A DNA stretch of 64,000 nucleotides, from assembly GCA_903875215.1 (NCBI GenBank), contig CAIQVH010000007.1, positions 1-64,000 of the forward strand, written 5' to 3'. The position numbers were made by a program, and so were the translations under genes. This document shows positions 1 through 7,410 of this stretch, piece after piece. The notes below the pieces were generated by a model, which saw only the letters and a program-made list of their open reading frames with translations, was not told the DNA's origin and did not search any database. Within the stretch, counting starts at the first letter, position 1. The number at the start of each line of letters is the position of its first letter. Source of the stretch: an uncultured Anaerolineae bacterium (GTDB lineage Bacteria > Chloroflexota > Anaerolineae > Anaerolineales > Villigracilaceae).

Positions 1-57
1 ACTGGCTACTTGTTCCAGCATTTCGGCTGGTAGGGTAAAATCATCTCGATAGGTCAT
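1..57 (-). CDS. IS256-family transposase, N-terminal fragment cut by the window edge
   Basis: The minus strand has an ATG at 57-55, preceded by an AAGGAG ribosome binding site at about 63-69, and reads MTYRDDFTLPAEMLEQVAS before running off the window. This opening (MT-RDDFTLP, then E-LEQ-A) matches how I remember the N-terminus of IS256-family (mutator-type, DDE) transposases. Only 19 residues are visible, so the catalytic residues cannot be checked and the family call rests on the N-terminal signature alone. The gene reads leftward out of the window, so the rest of the element lies outside it. Confidence 0.6.
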   Translation of the reverse strand, partial: MTYRDDFTLPAEMLEQVAS

Positions 58-136
58 TGTGCGCTCCTTTTGTCTGGTAAACGATAGGATAACACTTGAC
101 CTATTTTTGGGGAATTTACAGAATAAAGTTTACACT
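1..136 (-). mobile_element. End of an IS256-like insertion sequence (5' side of its transposase gene)
   Basis: Upstream of the transposase start, the minus strand runs through a short non-coding leader that ends in GTGTAAACTTTATTCTG (minus strand, 135 to 119), which looks like a terminal inverted repeat. Immediately beyond it the sequence turns into the interior of an unrelated, truncated gene. The exact boundary near 135-136 is inferred; the opposite inverted repeat and the target duplication are outside the window. Confidence 0.45.
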
Positions 137-547
137 ACTCCAGAAGGATTAATTGCAAACTTAAAAAGCAAAGTTATCCCCTATCCCGCTGCTTTACAGA
201 AGGCCATAATTCAAAATTTTTCATGGGAGATAGATTTCTCGATAGGAATTGCCAAGAAAAGTATTGCAAAAGCTGATGTCACTTACGCAGCAGGATGTTG
301 TTTTAGAAGCGTAATGTGTATGCTTCAGGTTCTCTTTGCCATGAATAAAGAACATTGGTTAAACGAGAAAGGCGCTGTTACGATTGCAAACAATTTCAAA
401 ATAAAACCTGTCAATTTTAAAAGCCAAGTAGATGAAATTTTCACATCGTTGAGTGCCACCCCTGAAAATATAAGTCAATCTGTGGCTTTGTTGAAAGAAC
501 TAAATGCAGATTTGACTGATTTGTTGCAAAATAGCGCCTTGCTATAA
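59..547 (+). pseudogene. C-terminal remnant of a nucleotidyltransferase-family (DUF4037-like) protein, truncated by the IS element
   Basis: An open frame ends at 547, but its first ~26 codons lie in the apparent IS end. Recognisable protein begins near 137. The part with YPAALQKAIIQ, then FSW, then a helix holding AGCCFRSVMCMLQVLFAMN followed by NEKGAV, resembles the C-terminal helical half of nucleotidyltransferase-type (DUF4037-like) proteins. The N-terminal catalytic domain with its GS-(x)n-DxD motif is absent, so catalysis is not expected. Base composition is clearly AT-richer than the neighbouring genes, suggesting acquired DNA. The first residues of the open frame are probably IS-derived, so translation from 59 is doubtful. 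A terminator follows at 591. Confidence 0.5.
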
Positions 548-590
548 GATCTGCCCGCTGATTAACAGCAGTATCAAGGGATCAAGAAAC

Positions 591-638
591 AACCAGGCCT
601 GGCAATCTCTGAAGAGAGAAAAGCGGCCTGGTTTTTTA
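591..638 (+). terminator. Rho-independent terminator after the truncated gene
   Basis: AACCAGGCC at 591-599 pairs with GGCCTGGTT at 625-633 across a 25-nt loop and is followed by a T-rich run (631-640). It closes transcription of the remnant gene and isolates it from the amine oxidase gene. Confidence 0.65.
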
Positions 639-876
639 TTTTAAGGAAGGTTTTGAATTGCCTGCTGTTCAGATTTCCCAGCCAGAGATAGCCCTTCCTT
701 TCCCCCGCCCGCCCGTTTTGCGCCGGGGTTTGCCGCTCAAGCGGAAATTTCTCGGCGGGTTACGCAAGTAGAAATTGCGGATCGGTGGTTCATGCCGGGA
801 AATCAGACAACCCCGGGTATAATTCCCGCCTATTCAGCGCCCCGCAGCGCCAGGAAAGCAAAAAAAGGAGCAGGAT
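639..876. other. Intergenic stretch upstream of the amine oxidase gene
   Basis: No coding sequence or RNA was recognised in 639-876. It contains a possible -10 box (818-823) near its end, and its composition shifts here from AT-rich to the GC-rich background of the rest of the window. Confidence 0.4.
818..823 (+). promoter_or_regulatory. Candidate -10 box for the amine oxidase gene
   Basis: TATAAT lies 53 nt before the ATG at 877. No convincing -35 hexamer is seen 16-18 nt upstream. The call rests on the perfect hexamer and its position. Confidence 0.4.
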
Positions 877-2361
877 ATGAGCCCACTTTCACGACGTGAC
901 ATCCTAAAATTGACCGCAGTCTCTCTGGGAGCGCTGCTGGTCACGCGCTGCGCGCCGGAAACGCCGCTTCCGCCCGCCGCCCGCCCGGCTGCCACGGCTG
1001 CCACAGCCACACAGCCGCCGCCAGCTGCTCCCACTGAAACGCCGCAGCCCGCGCCTGAGCCAAGCTCCACCCCCGACCTGCCGCGCGAGACCGAAGTGCT
1101 GGTGATCGGGGCCGGGATGGCGGGCCTTTCAGCCGCCCGGCGCCTGAAGGAACTGGATTATGACGTCATCCTGCTCGAAGCGCGCCAGCGCAGCGGCGGG
1201 CGCGTCTGGACCGATCGTTCGCTCGGACTGCCGCTCGATCTCGGCGCCTCCTGGATTCATGGCGTCAAAGGCAATCCGCTCACGGCGCTGGCCGACCAGG
1301 TCAATGCGCGGCGCGTGCCAACCGATTACGACAGCCTGACCATCTTCAACACGGATGGCGCAGAACTGTCCGAGGCGGAAGGCGCCGCCCTGGAAGCGGA
1401 TTATGAGAACCTGATGGCGCAAATTGAGGAATGGCAGGATGATTTCGACAACGACGTCTCCCTGCAAGCGGCCATTGACCAGTACCTGGGCGCCCGCAAC
1501 TTCTCGCCGGAGGCCCTGCGCAAGCTGACCTACGCCATCAACACCACCATCGAGCATGAATACGCCGCCGATGTGCGTGATCTCTCGATGTTCTGGTTCG
1601 ATGACGCCGGTGAATTTGACGGCGGCGATGTCATCTTCCCGGATGGCTATGACTCGCTCATCCAGCAGCTGGCCGATGGGCTGGATATCCGCCTGGGAGA
1701 GAGCGTCCAGCGCATCACGTACGGCGCGGATGGCGTGCGCGTCCAGACCCGGAGCGGGGAATATTCCGCCAAGAAAGCCGTCGTGACGCTGCCGGTGGGC
1801 GTGCTGCAAAAGGGCCTCGTCCAATTTGAGCCGTCTTTGCCCGCCAAAAAGCAATCCGCCCTGATGCAGTTCGGCTTTGGCGTGCTGAACAAGCTCTACC
1901 TGCGCTTCTCCGAGGCTTTCTGGCAGAGCGACAGTCATTTGCTCGGATATATCTCGGAAGAAAAGGGCCATTTCTGCGAATGGCTGAACCTGGCGGCGCT
2001 GATCGATCAGCCGGTGCTGCTGGGATTCAACGCCGGGAGCTACGGGCTGCAGATTGAATCGTTGAGCGACGAAGAAATCCTGGGCGCCGCGCGCCAGACC
2101 CTGGGGCGCATGTTTGGCCGGGAAATCCCTGAGCCGGAAGGCTGGCTGATCACGCGCTGGGGGCAGGATCCGTTCACCTACGGCTCCTACAGCTCGCTGA
2201 AAACCGGGGCCACGCCCGATAATTATGACCTGCTGGCCGCGCCCGTGGACGAAACGCTCTTTTTTGCGGGCGAGGCCACGCACCGCGAACATCCCGCCAC
2301 CGTGCACGGCGCCTATCTATCCGGTCAGCGCGCCGCGCAGGAACTGGACGACAGCTGGTAA
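877..2361 (+). CDS. Tat-exported flavin monoamine/polyamine oxidase family protein
   Basis: The 494-residue product is an FAD-dependent amine oxidase. The N-terminus has a twin-arginine signal (SRRDILKL, residues 5-12) with a hydrophobic segment, then a Pro/Ala/Thr-rich spacer to about residue 70, so it is exported folded with its cofactor. The FAD-binding Rossmann motif GAGMAGLSAARRL follows near 77, then an acidic E (LLEARQRSGGRVWT) and a C-terminal FAD motif with FFAGEATHREHPATVHGA. Family members oxidise amines to aldehyde, ammonia and peroxide; the substrate here cannot be told. A Cys at 25 (VTRC) could be a lipidation site, but Arg at -1 is unusual for a lipobox. The AAAGGAG site upstream supports the start. 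Confidence 0.88.
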   Translation: MSPLSRRDILKLTAVSLGALLVTRCAPETPLPPAARPAATAATATQPPPAAPTETPQPAPEPSSTPDLPRETEVLVIGAGMAGLSAARRLKELDYDVILLEARQRSGGRVWTDRSLGLPLDLGASWIHGVKGNPLTALADQVNARRVPTDYDSLTIFNTDGAELSEAEGAALEADYENLMAQIEEWQDDFDNDVSLQAAIDQYLGARNFSPEALRKLTYAINTTIEHEYAADVRDLSMFWFDDAGEFDGGDVIFPDGYDSLIQQLADGLDIRLGESVQRITYGADGVRVQTRSGEYSAKKAVVTLPVGVLQKGLVQFEPSLPAKKQSALMQFGFGVLNKLYLRFSEAFWQSDSHLLGYISEEKGHFCEWLNLAALIDQPVLLGFNAGSYGLQIESLSDEEILGAARQTLGRMFGREIPEPEGWLITRWGQDPFTYGSYSSLKTGATPDNYDLLAAPVDETLFFAGEATHREHPATVHGAYLSGQRAAQELDDSW

Positions 2362-2378
2362 GCGCCGGGAAGGGAAGC

Positions 2379-2867
2379 ATGAACGAATCAGAGCTTCTGA
2401 ATTACCTCGCCGCGCAGCATTTTTCCTACCAGCGCATTGAACACCCGGCCGTCTACACCTGCGCCGAAGCGGAACTGCATCGTCCGCAGCAGGCCACCGT
2501 CAGCACCAAGAACCTGTTCCTGTGCGATAAAAAGGCGCGGCGCTTCTTCCTGGTGGTGACCGCCTGCGAGAAAAGCCTCGATCTGAAGGCGCTGGCGGAG
2601 CAGATCAACGTCCCGCACCTGCGCTTTGGTTCGAAAGAGAACCTGGAGCGTCTGCTGGGAGTGCAACCCGGTTCGGTGACCATGCTGGCGCTGATCCATG
2701 ACACGGCCCACCAGGTGGAGCTGTGGCTGGATGCTGAAATCTGGCAGGGCGAGCTGTTTCAGAGCCACCCGCTGGTCAATACCGCCACGCTGCTGCTGAC
2801 GCGCCCCACGCTGGAGCGTTTTTTCGAACTGACCGGTCACAGCCTGCATTTTTTGAAGGTTGGGTAA
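2379..2867 (+). CDS. YbaK/ProX-type prolyl-tRNA editing (deacylase) domain protein
   Basis: This 162-residue free-standing protein matches the YbaK/aminoacyl-tRNA-synthetase-associated domain, closest in style to ProX/PrdX proteins that hydrolyse mischarged Ala-tRNA(Pro). The family lysine is in the segment STKNLFLCDKK (about residues 44-54). The segments FFLVV, LRFGSKENLERLLGV-PGSVT and the C-terminal VNPL-like HPLVNTATLLL follow in the usual order. It starts 17 nt after the amine oxidase gene on the same strand behind AAGGGAAGC, so the two may be cotranscribed, but no functional link is evident. Which mischarged tRNA is edited cannot be settled from sequence alone. Confidence 0.82.
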   Translation: MNESELLNYLAAQHFSYQRIEHPAVYTCAEAELHRPQQATVSTKNLFLCDKKARRFFLVVTACEKSLDLKALAEQINVPHLRFGSKENLERLLGVQPGSVTMLALIHDTAHQVELWLDAEIWQGELFQSHPLVNTATLLLTRPTLERFFELTGHSLHFLKVG

Positions 2868-2901
2868 CCATTCCTGCAGCCTTGCCCAAAAAACCAAAAC
2901 A

Positions 2902-2976
2902 TTAAACACAAAGGGCACCCAGGTACACGAAGGAAAGCTGATTTCCCTTGTGTTCCTGCGTGACCCTTGTGTTTAA
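2902..2976. repeat. 35-bp imperfect inverted repeat of the ACACAAAGGG/ACACGAAGG type
   Basis: Arms 2902-2936 and 2942-2976 pair with only a few mismatches around a 5-nt loop. The arms are built from short units such as ACACAAAGGGCAC and TACACGAAGG. The repeat sits between convergent genes and could terminate transcription from both sides, but the unit style looks like a dispersed intergenic repeat. No second copy was seen in this window. Confidence 0.6.
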
Positions 2977-3016
2977 AAGAAGGTTGGGACGTGCTTGACT
3001 TTGCTTCCAGCGCGAT

Positions 3017-5179
3017 TTACTGGCACAGGTACAAAGTCGTGGGCTCGTTTTGCGGGCCGTTCCGGTTTTGCCCGGCGGAATTTCCGCTGCCGGTTGAAGT
3101 GCGGCTGAATTCGGGCACAATTGTGCAGGCACTGCGCAGCCAGCTGATGATTTCGTCGTTCCCGTTTTCGCCATAATAGACATAACGCAGCTCGCCCTGT
3201 GCCACCAGCGCGCTCAAATCCTGCGCATTGACCACCTGATCTCCGCCGCTGAATCCGCCCATATACAGGACCGGGCGGCCGGTTTCGATCACAAAGCCGC
3301 TGCCCTGCTGCGAAGAAGGCACCGCCACCAGGTATTTCACGCCCTGGGTGTTCGTCTGCAGATAGGCCAGCAAATCCTGGTTGACGTTTGACCCCGGCTG
3401 ATTCCGCCCGGCGGGTTGGCCTACAGGAGCAAAACGATCCTGCTGTTGGCTGACCCCCGCGTAGGCGGTTGGCAGTTTTTGATTGCCGTTCGTCAGCACC
3501 GTCATCAGCGTCCAATACATGGGGATGATCAGCATCGCCGCCAGCAGGGTAAGGTAGGCCGCGCGCTGCCGGAAGAACATCAGCAAAATTCCCAGCCCAA
3601 ACAGCAGGCCAATTCCAAGCATCCACCAGGCCATTTCGCCATACTGGAACATGGCAAAAATCTGGTAGACAATTGTCAGCGCCGCCGAAATCGCCAGCAG
3701 CAATCCGCTCCACTTTCCGGCGCTGCGCCAATTCCACAACCAGGCAAAGCCAATCCCGACCATCGCGCCGAGCGCGGGGGCCAGCATGATGGCGTAATAG
3801 GCATGGAAAATGCCGGAGACCGCGCTGAAGAACACCACGCACGTCAGCAGCCAGCCGCCCCACAGCAGCAGGGCTTTGTGCGCGCCCGTTTCAAGCGGGA
3901 GTTGGAATCGTCCGCCAGTGGTGGCCGGGAAAAGCGCCAGCAGAACGCTGATCAGCGCGAAAGGCAGCAGCCAGGACATCTGCTTTGAAAGCGGGCTGGT
4001 GAAGAAGCGGAAAATCCCTGGTTCGCCGGTTTCCTGGCTGAACTGCGAGCCGCCGCTCCGCCCGGAACTGCCATTCAGCGTTTGCTGGATAGGCTGCTGC
4101 CCAAGCGGAATCATGCCCTGCGGGGCGCAGGCCAGCGCGCTGGAATTGGGCGGGGTGATGCAGGTTCCCTCGACTGTATGGCCGGGCTGGGTAAACGAAC
4201 AGGCCGCGCCTTGCGTGGAATTGGCGCAGGCCGCCAGCGCTTCAGCCGGTGGGCCCTGTCGATTTCCGGCCTGCGGTTGAAGTCCGGGGTTGGGGCTTGA
4301 TCCAGCCTGCGGGCCTCCACTTTGCGGGCCGCTGCCTGGGCCGCCTACCCTCGCCAGGCGGGAAATTCCGTTATGGCCGATAATCAGTTCCATGACGGAG
4401 TTGTCGTGGGTCGATCCGATGAACGGGCGCTGATCGGCGGGCACCAGGTCGACCGCCACGGCCCAGGCGAGTGAAACTACCAGCAGCAGAACGCTGGCCA
4501 GCCCGAGATTGAAGAGCTTGCGCCCCCAGCCTTGCCTGGAACCGAAGAAATACAGCGCGTAAAAGGCGGGCAGCGGCAAAAAGGCCTGCATCATCTTGAT
4601 GTTGAAGCCCAGCCCGACGATGAACGCACCCAGCAGCAGCCAGCGCAGTTGGCCCTTTTCTGTGGCCCGGATGAAGGCCCAGGCTGCCGCGAGCAGGAAG
4701 AAGACCAGCAGGCCATCCATGGTGTTGTTGCGGTTGGTGGCCACAAACACGGGCGTGATGGCCATGACAAAAGCCGCCACCAGCCCCGCCAGTTCGCCCA
4801 TATATTTTTTGACCATCGCGTAGAGCAGCGGAATCCCAAAAACACCCGCCAGGATGTTTGGCAATGAAACGCTGAAGCCGCTCACGCCCAGTAAGTAGGC
4901 GAAGAGCGCCTCGATCCACAATCCCAGCGGCGGTTTATCGACCGTGACCGAGCCGCCCGGTTCCGCCGCGACAAAGAAGAAGTTGCTCCACGATTGCAGC
5001 ATGGCTTTGACCGCCGCGGTGTAATACTCGTTGGCGTTGCCGATGCTCTGAAGGTTGAGCATGTGCACGCCAAATGCAAACAGCGTGATGGCGGCGATCA
5101 GGACGGTTGCGACCGTCACGCCGCGGAAGAGTTGCTTTTTCAAGAACGATGGTTGGGTTGGCAGGGTGGCTGTTGTCAT
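3017..5179 (-). CDS. ArnT/PMT-like integral membrane glycosyltransferase (YkcB-type) with a Cys-rich loop insert
   Basis: About 720 residues with 10 or more transmembrane segments. The N-terminal third looks like GT39/GT83-type glycosyltransferases (COG1807): an acidic residue in the first external loop (NANEYYTAAVKAM), then SVTVDKPPLGLW and TNRNNTMDGLLVFF. Such enzymes move a sugar from a polyprenyl-phosphate donor onto an envelope acceptor. A Gly/Pro/Gln-rich external loop follows (about residues 280-390) holding four cysteines spaced like a disulfide module, then more membrane helices and an exported C-terminal domain. The ATG at 5179 is chosen because AAGGA lies 6 nt upstream; ATGs at 5194 and 5224 are alternatives. 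It is divergent from the two-component genes. Confidence 0.82.
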   Translation of the reverse strand: MTTATLPTQPSFLKKQLFRGVTVATVLIAAITLFAFGVHMLNLQSIGNANEYYTAAVKAMLQSWSNFFFVAAEPGGSVTVDKPPLGLWIEALFAYLLGVSGFSVSLPNILAGVFGIPLLYAMVKKYMGELAGLVAAFVMAITPVFVATNRNNTMDGLLVFFLLAAAWAFIRATEKGQLRWLLLGAFIVGLGFNIKMMQAFLPLPAFYALYFFGSRQGWGRKLFNLGLASVLLLVVSLAWAVAVDLVPADQRPFIGSTHDNSVMELIIGHNGISRLARVGGPGSGPQSGGPQAGSSPNPGLQPQAGNRQGPPAEALAACANSTQGAACSFTQPGHTVEGTCITPPNSSALACAPQGMIPLGQQPIQQTLNGSSGRSGGSQFSQETGEPGIFRFFTSPLSKQMSWLLPFALISVLLALFPATTGGRFQLPLETGAHKALLLWGGWLLTCVVFFSAVSGIFHAYYAIMLAPALGAMVGIGFAWLWNWRSAGKWSGLLLAISAALTIVYQIFAMFQYGEMAWWMLGIGLLFGLGILLMFFRQRAAYLTLLAAMLIIPMYWTLMTVLTNGNQKLPTAYAGVSQQQDRFAPVGQPAGRNQPGSNVNQDLLAYLQTNTQGVKYLVAVPSSQQGSGFVIETGRPVLYMGGFSGGDQVVNAQDLSALVAQGELRYVYYGENGNDEIISWLRSACTIVPEFSRTSTGSGNSAGQNRNGPQNEPTTLYLCQ

Positions 5180-5436
5180 TTTTTTCCTTGTCATGATTGG
5201 TCTCGAGTTTAGCGAGAAGAACACCCGCCAAACTCGACCGTAGAATTTTCGCTCATTCCTTTTACCTGCCCTATCTTACCTTTCCCCGCCCAAAGACGGG
5301 AGTGAAGCCAGTCATCCTATGCCAAGCAAACCCGTGAAGGCGCGCTCCGATCCCCATGACAGCTGTCATGGGGATTGCGTGGAAAGCATGACAGCGCGCA
5401 TAAGTCCTGTGGGAGGCTTCGTGATAAGATTCAGGC
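5180..5436. promoter_or_regulatory. Divergent control region with a 26-bp perfect palindrome and an extra half-site
   Basis: 5350-5375 is a perfect 26-bp palindrome whose core half is CCCCATGACAGC. A third copy of CATGACAGC lies at 5387-5395, 30 nt upstream of the -10 box of the kinase gene. The arrangement (palindrome centred about 75 nt and half-site about 45 nt upstream of the predicted transcript start) suits an activator such as the NarL/LiaR-type regulator encoded just downstream. On the minus strand a TAAGAT-like box (5278-5273) could serve the glycosyltransferase. Confidence 0.55.
5425..5430 (+). promoter_or_regulatory. -10 box placed for a leaderless histidine kinase mRNA
   Basis: TAAGAT at 5425-5430 is 6 nt before the ATG at 5437, so a transcript starting at the normal distance would begin at the A of the start codon. 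No Shine-Dalgarno sequence precedes the ATG. Confidence 0.5.
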
Positions 5437-6753
5437 ATGCAGACCCCGAACGACTCAACCCGCTTTCTGCGCATCGCCGCCTGGATCTGGATCGGGTTTC
5501 TGCTGGCCATGGCCCTGATGGATTTTGTTCTGTACGCGCAGATGAAACTGCCCATCCTGCAGAATCCACCTGCGCTGCAAGGCGCGCCGGGACAGCCGCC
5601 GTTCAATCAGCAGTTCAACCTGCCTGGCCAGCCGAGAAGCCCGTTCGGCCCTGTTTATCTTTTTTACGCCGCCAATGGCGTGGTCGTGCTGCTCTTTCTG
5701 ATCTTTACCCATTCGGATGAAATCCAAAGGAAGCTGGGCCAGGCTTTTTACCCCACGCTGCTGCTGGCCATTTCCACTGCGCCCATTCTAATCAACGTAT
5801 TTCTCACGCCTCGTTTTCCGAATGGGCCGCTGGCAAACGCCGAAGGCATGGCGCTGCGCCAATTGCCGGTTTTATTTGTGGCGCTGGTGCTGGTGGCCTG
5901 GGAATATGACCTTTTGCAGGTCATCCTGTTCAGCCTGGGCACCACCGCGCTGGAGTTGGGACTGATTTATTTCATTTCGGTCAACTCGCGCAATATTTTC
6001 GTTTTCCTGTTTATCGCCATCATCCGCACGATCAGCTTCATTGCGGTGGGCGTCTTTATCAGTCTGCTGGTAGCGCGGCTGCGCGAACAGCGCGAATCTT
6101 TGCGCGCGGCGAATGCCAACCTGGCGCACTATGCCTCCACGCTGGAGCAGTTGACCGTCAGCCGTGAACGCAACCGTCTCGCGCGCGAACTGCATGACAC
6201 ACTGGCTCATTCGCTGACTGCCATTTCTGTTTCACTGGAAACCGCCAAAGCCTATTTTGATATTGACATTTCCAAGTCCCGTGATCTGGTCGAATCGTCC
6301 CTGCAGGCCACCCACCTCGGCGTGGATGAAACCCGCCGCGCGCTGAAAGCTCTGCGCTCCTCCGCGCTGGAAGATTTGGGCTTGCGACTGGCCATTCAGC
6401 GCGCGGCCGAATCCGCGGCGGCCCGCTTCCATCTCGAGCTGACGCTGGCTCTGCAAGAGCCCCTGCCCTCGCTCAGCCCGGACGTGGAACAGACCATCTA
6501 CCGCATCGCGCAGGAAGCCATCGAAAACATCGTCAATCACTCGCGCGCCAAGAAATTCAGCGTGAGCCTGGCAGGCAGCGAACACATCACCCTCGTCATC
6601 CAGGATGATGGCGTCGGATTTGATCCTAAGTCCAGCGATTCAAGCGGTCATTTTGGGCTGGTCGGCCTGCGCGAACGCGCCGAACTGGCCGGTGGCAAAC
6701 TCAATATCATCAGCGCAAAGGGACAGGGCACACAGGTTGTCCTGACGATTTAG
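5437..6753 (+). CDS. NarL-family sensor histidine kinase (HisKA_3), LiaS-like
   Basis: 438 residues. A first transmembrane helix (about 13-33) is followed by an external Pro/Gln-rich loop (about 40-70) and five further hydrophobic segments to about 212. A short linker then leads to the HisKA_3 dimerisation domain with the phospho-acceptor His253 in ARELHDTLAHS. The HATPase domain follows, with an N-box in QEAIENIVNHSRA and a G-box in IQDDGVGFD and GLVGLRERAELAGG. It autophosphorylates and passes phosphate to the regulator encoded 2 nt downstream. The start is supported by the -10 box 6 nt upstream, which predicts leaderless translation. The signal sensed is unknown; the multi-helix sensor suggests membrane or envelope stress. 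Confidence 0.9.
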   Translation: MQTPNDSTRFLRIAAWIWIGFLLAMALMDFVLYAQMKLPILQNPPALQGAPGQPPFNQQFNLPGQPRSPFGPVYLFYAANGVVVLLFLIFTHSDEIQRKLGQAFYPTLLLAISTAPILINVFLTPRFPNGPLANAEGMALRQLPVLFVALVLVAWEYDLLQVILFSLGTTALELGLIYFISVNSRNIFVFLFIAIIRTISFIAVGVFISLLVARLREQRESLRAANANLAHYASTLEQLTVSRERNRLARELHDTLAHSLTAISVSLETAKAYFDIDISKSRDLVESSLQATHLGVDETRRALKALRSSALEDLGLRLAIQRAAESAAARFHLELTLALQEPLPSLSPDVEQTIYRIAQEAIENIVNHSRAKKFSVSLAGSEHITLVIQDDGVGFDPKSSDSSGHFGLVGLRERAELAGGKLNIISAKGQGTQVVLTI

Positions 6754-6755
6754 CC

Positions 6756-7394
6756 ATGAAAATACTTCTCTGTGACGATCAAGCCGTCATCCGTGACGGA
6801 CTGGAAATGCTGCTCAGCCTGGAAAAAGATTTCCAGGTGGTCGGTCTCGCCCAGGATGGCGCCGAAGCCGTGGAACTGGCCGGGCAAAAACAGCCCGATC
6901 TGATTCTGATGGATTTGAAAATGCCCATGATGAACGGCATTGAAGCCACGCGCGAAATCCGCGCCAAATACCCCCAGATCAAAATCCTGGTGCTGACGAC
7001 CTACGATGACGATGAATGGGTCTTTGACGCCATCCGCGCGGGCGCTTCCGGCTATCTTTTGAAAGACACCTCGCGGCAAAAAATTGTCGAGGCTATTCGC
7101 GGGACGCTGGATGGCAAATCTTTTGTCGATCCGGCCGTGGCGGGGAAACTGCTCAACCAGGTGGCCAGCAAACAAACCCAGCCTGCCTCGCTGCTGACGG
7201 ACAAGCTGACCGAACGTGAGTTGGATGTCCTGCGCCTGATCGCCCGCGGCTTCACCAACGGCGAGATCGCGGCCCAGCTGCACCTATCCGAGGGCACCGT
7301 CCGCAACCACGTCAGCGCCATTTTGGAAAAACTGGGCGTTTCAGACCGCACCCAGGCCGCTGTTATTGCGATTCAGCACGGTTTATCTGGTTGA
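6756..7394 (+). CDS. NarL/FixJ-family response regulator partner of the upstream kinase
   Basis: 212 residues with a receiver domain (acidic pocket Asp7/Asp8, phospho-acceptor Asp53 in ILMDLKMP, Thr81/82 and Lys103) and a C-terminal LuxR-type HTH (about 148-205) with the signature LTERELDVLRLIARG-TNGEIAAQL. It starts 2 nt after the kinase stop, so translation is coupled. Proteins of this class dimerise on inverted repeats, and the 26-bp palindrome at 5350 is the obvious candidate autoregulatory site. The 3' end comes within 17 nt of the convergent gene ending at 7411, with no evident terminator hairpin between. Confidence 0.93.
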   Translation: MKILLCDDQAVIRDGLEMLLSLEKDFQVVGLAQDGAEAVELAGQKQPDLILMDLKMPMMNGIEATREIRAKYPQIKILVLTTYDDDEWVFDAIRAGASGYLLKDTSRQKIVEAIRGTLDGKSFVDPAVAGKLLNQVASKQTQPASLLTDKLTERELDVLRLIARGFTNGEIAAQLHLSEGTVRNHVSAILEKLGVSDRTQAAVIAIQHGLSG

Positions 7395-7410
7395 CGCGAG
7401 CAGAGATGGC

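Noticed and set aside
1129-2307. Long open frame on the minus strand opposite the amine oxidase gene
   Set aside because: It mirrors the GC-rich codon pattern of the real gene, has no recognisable domain or ribosome binding site, and low-complexity composition.
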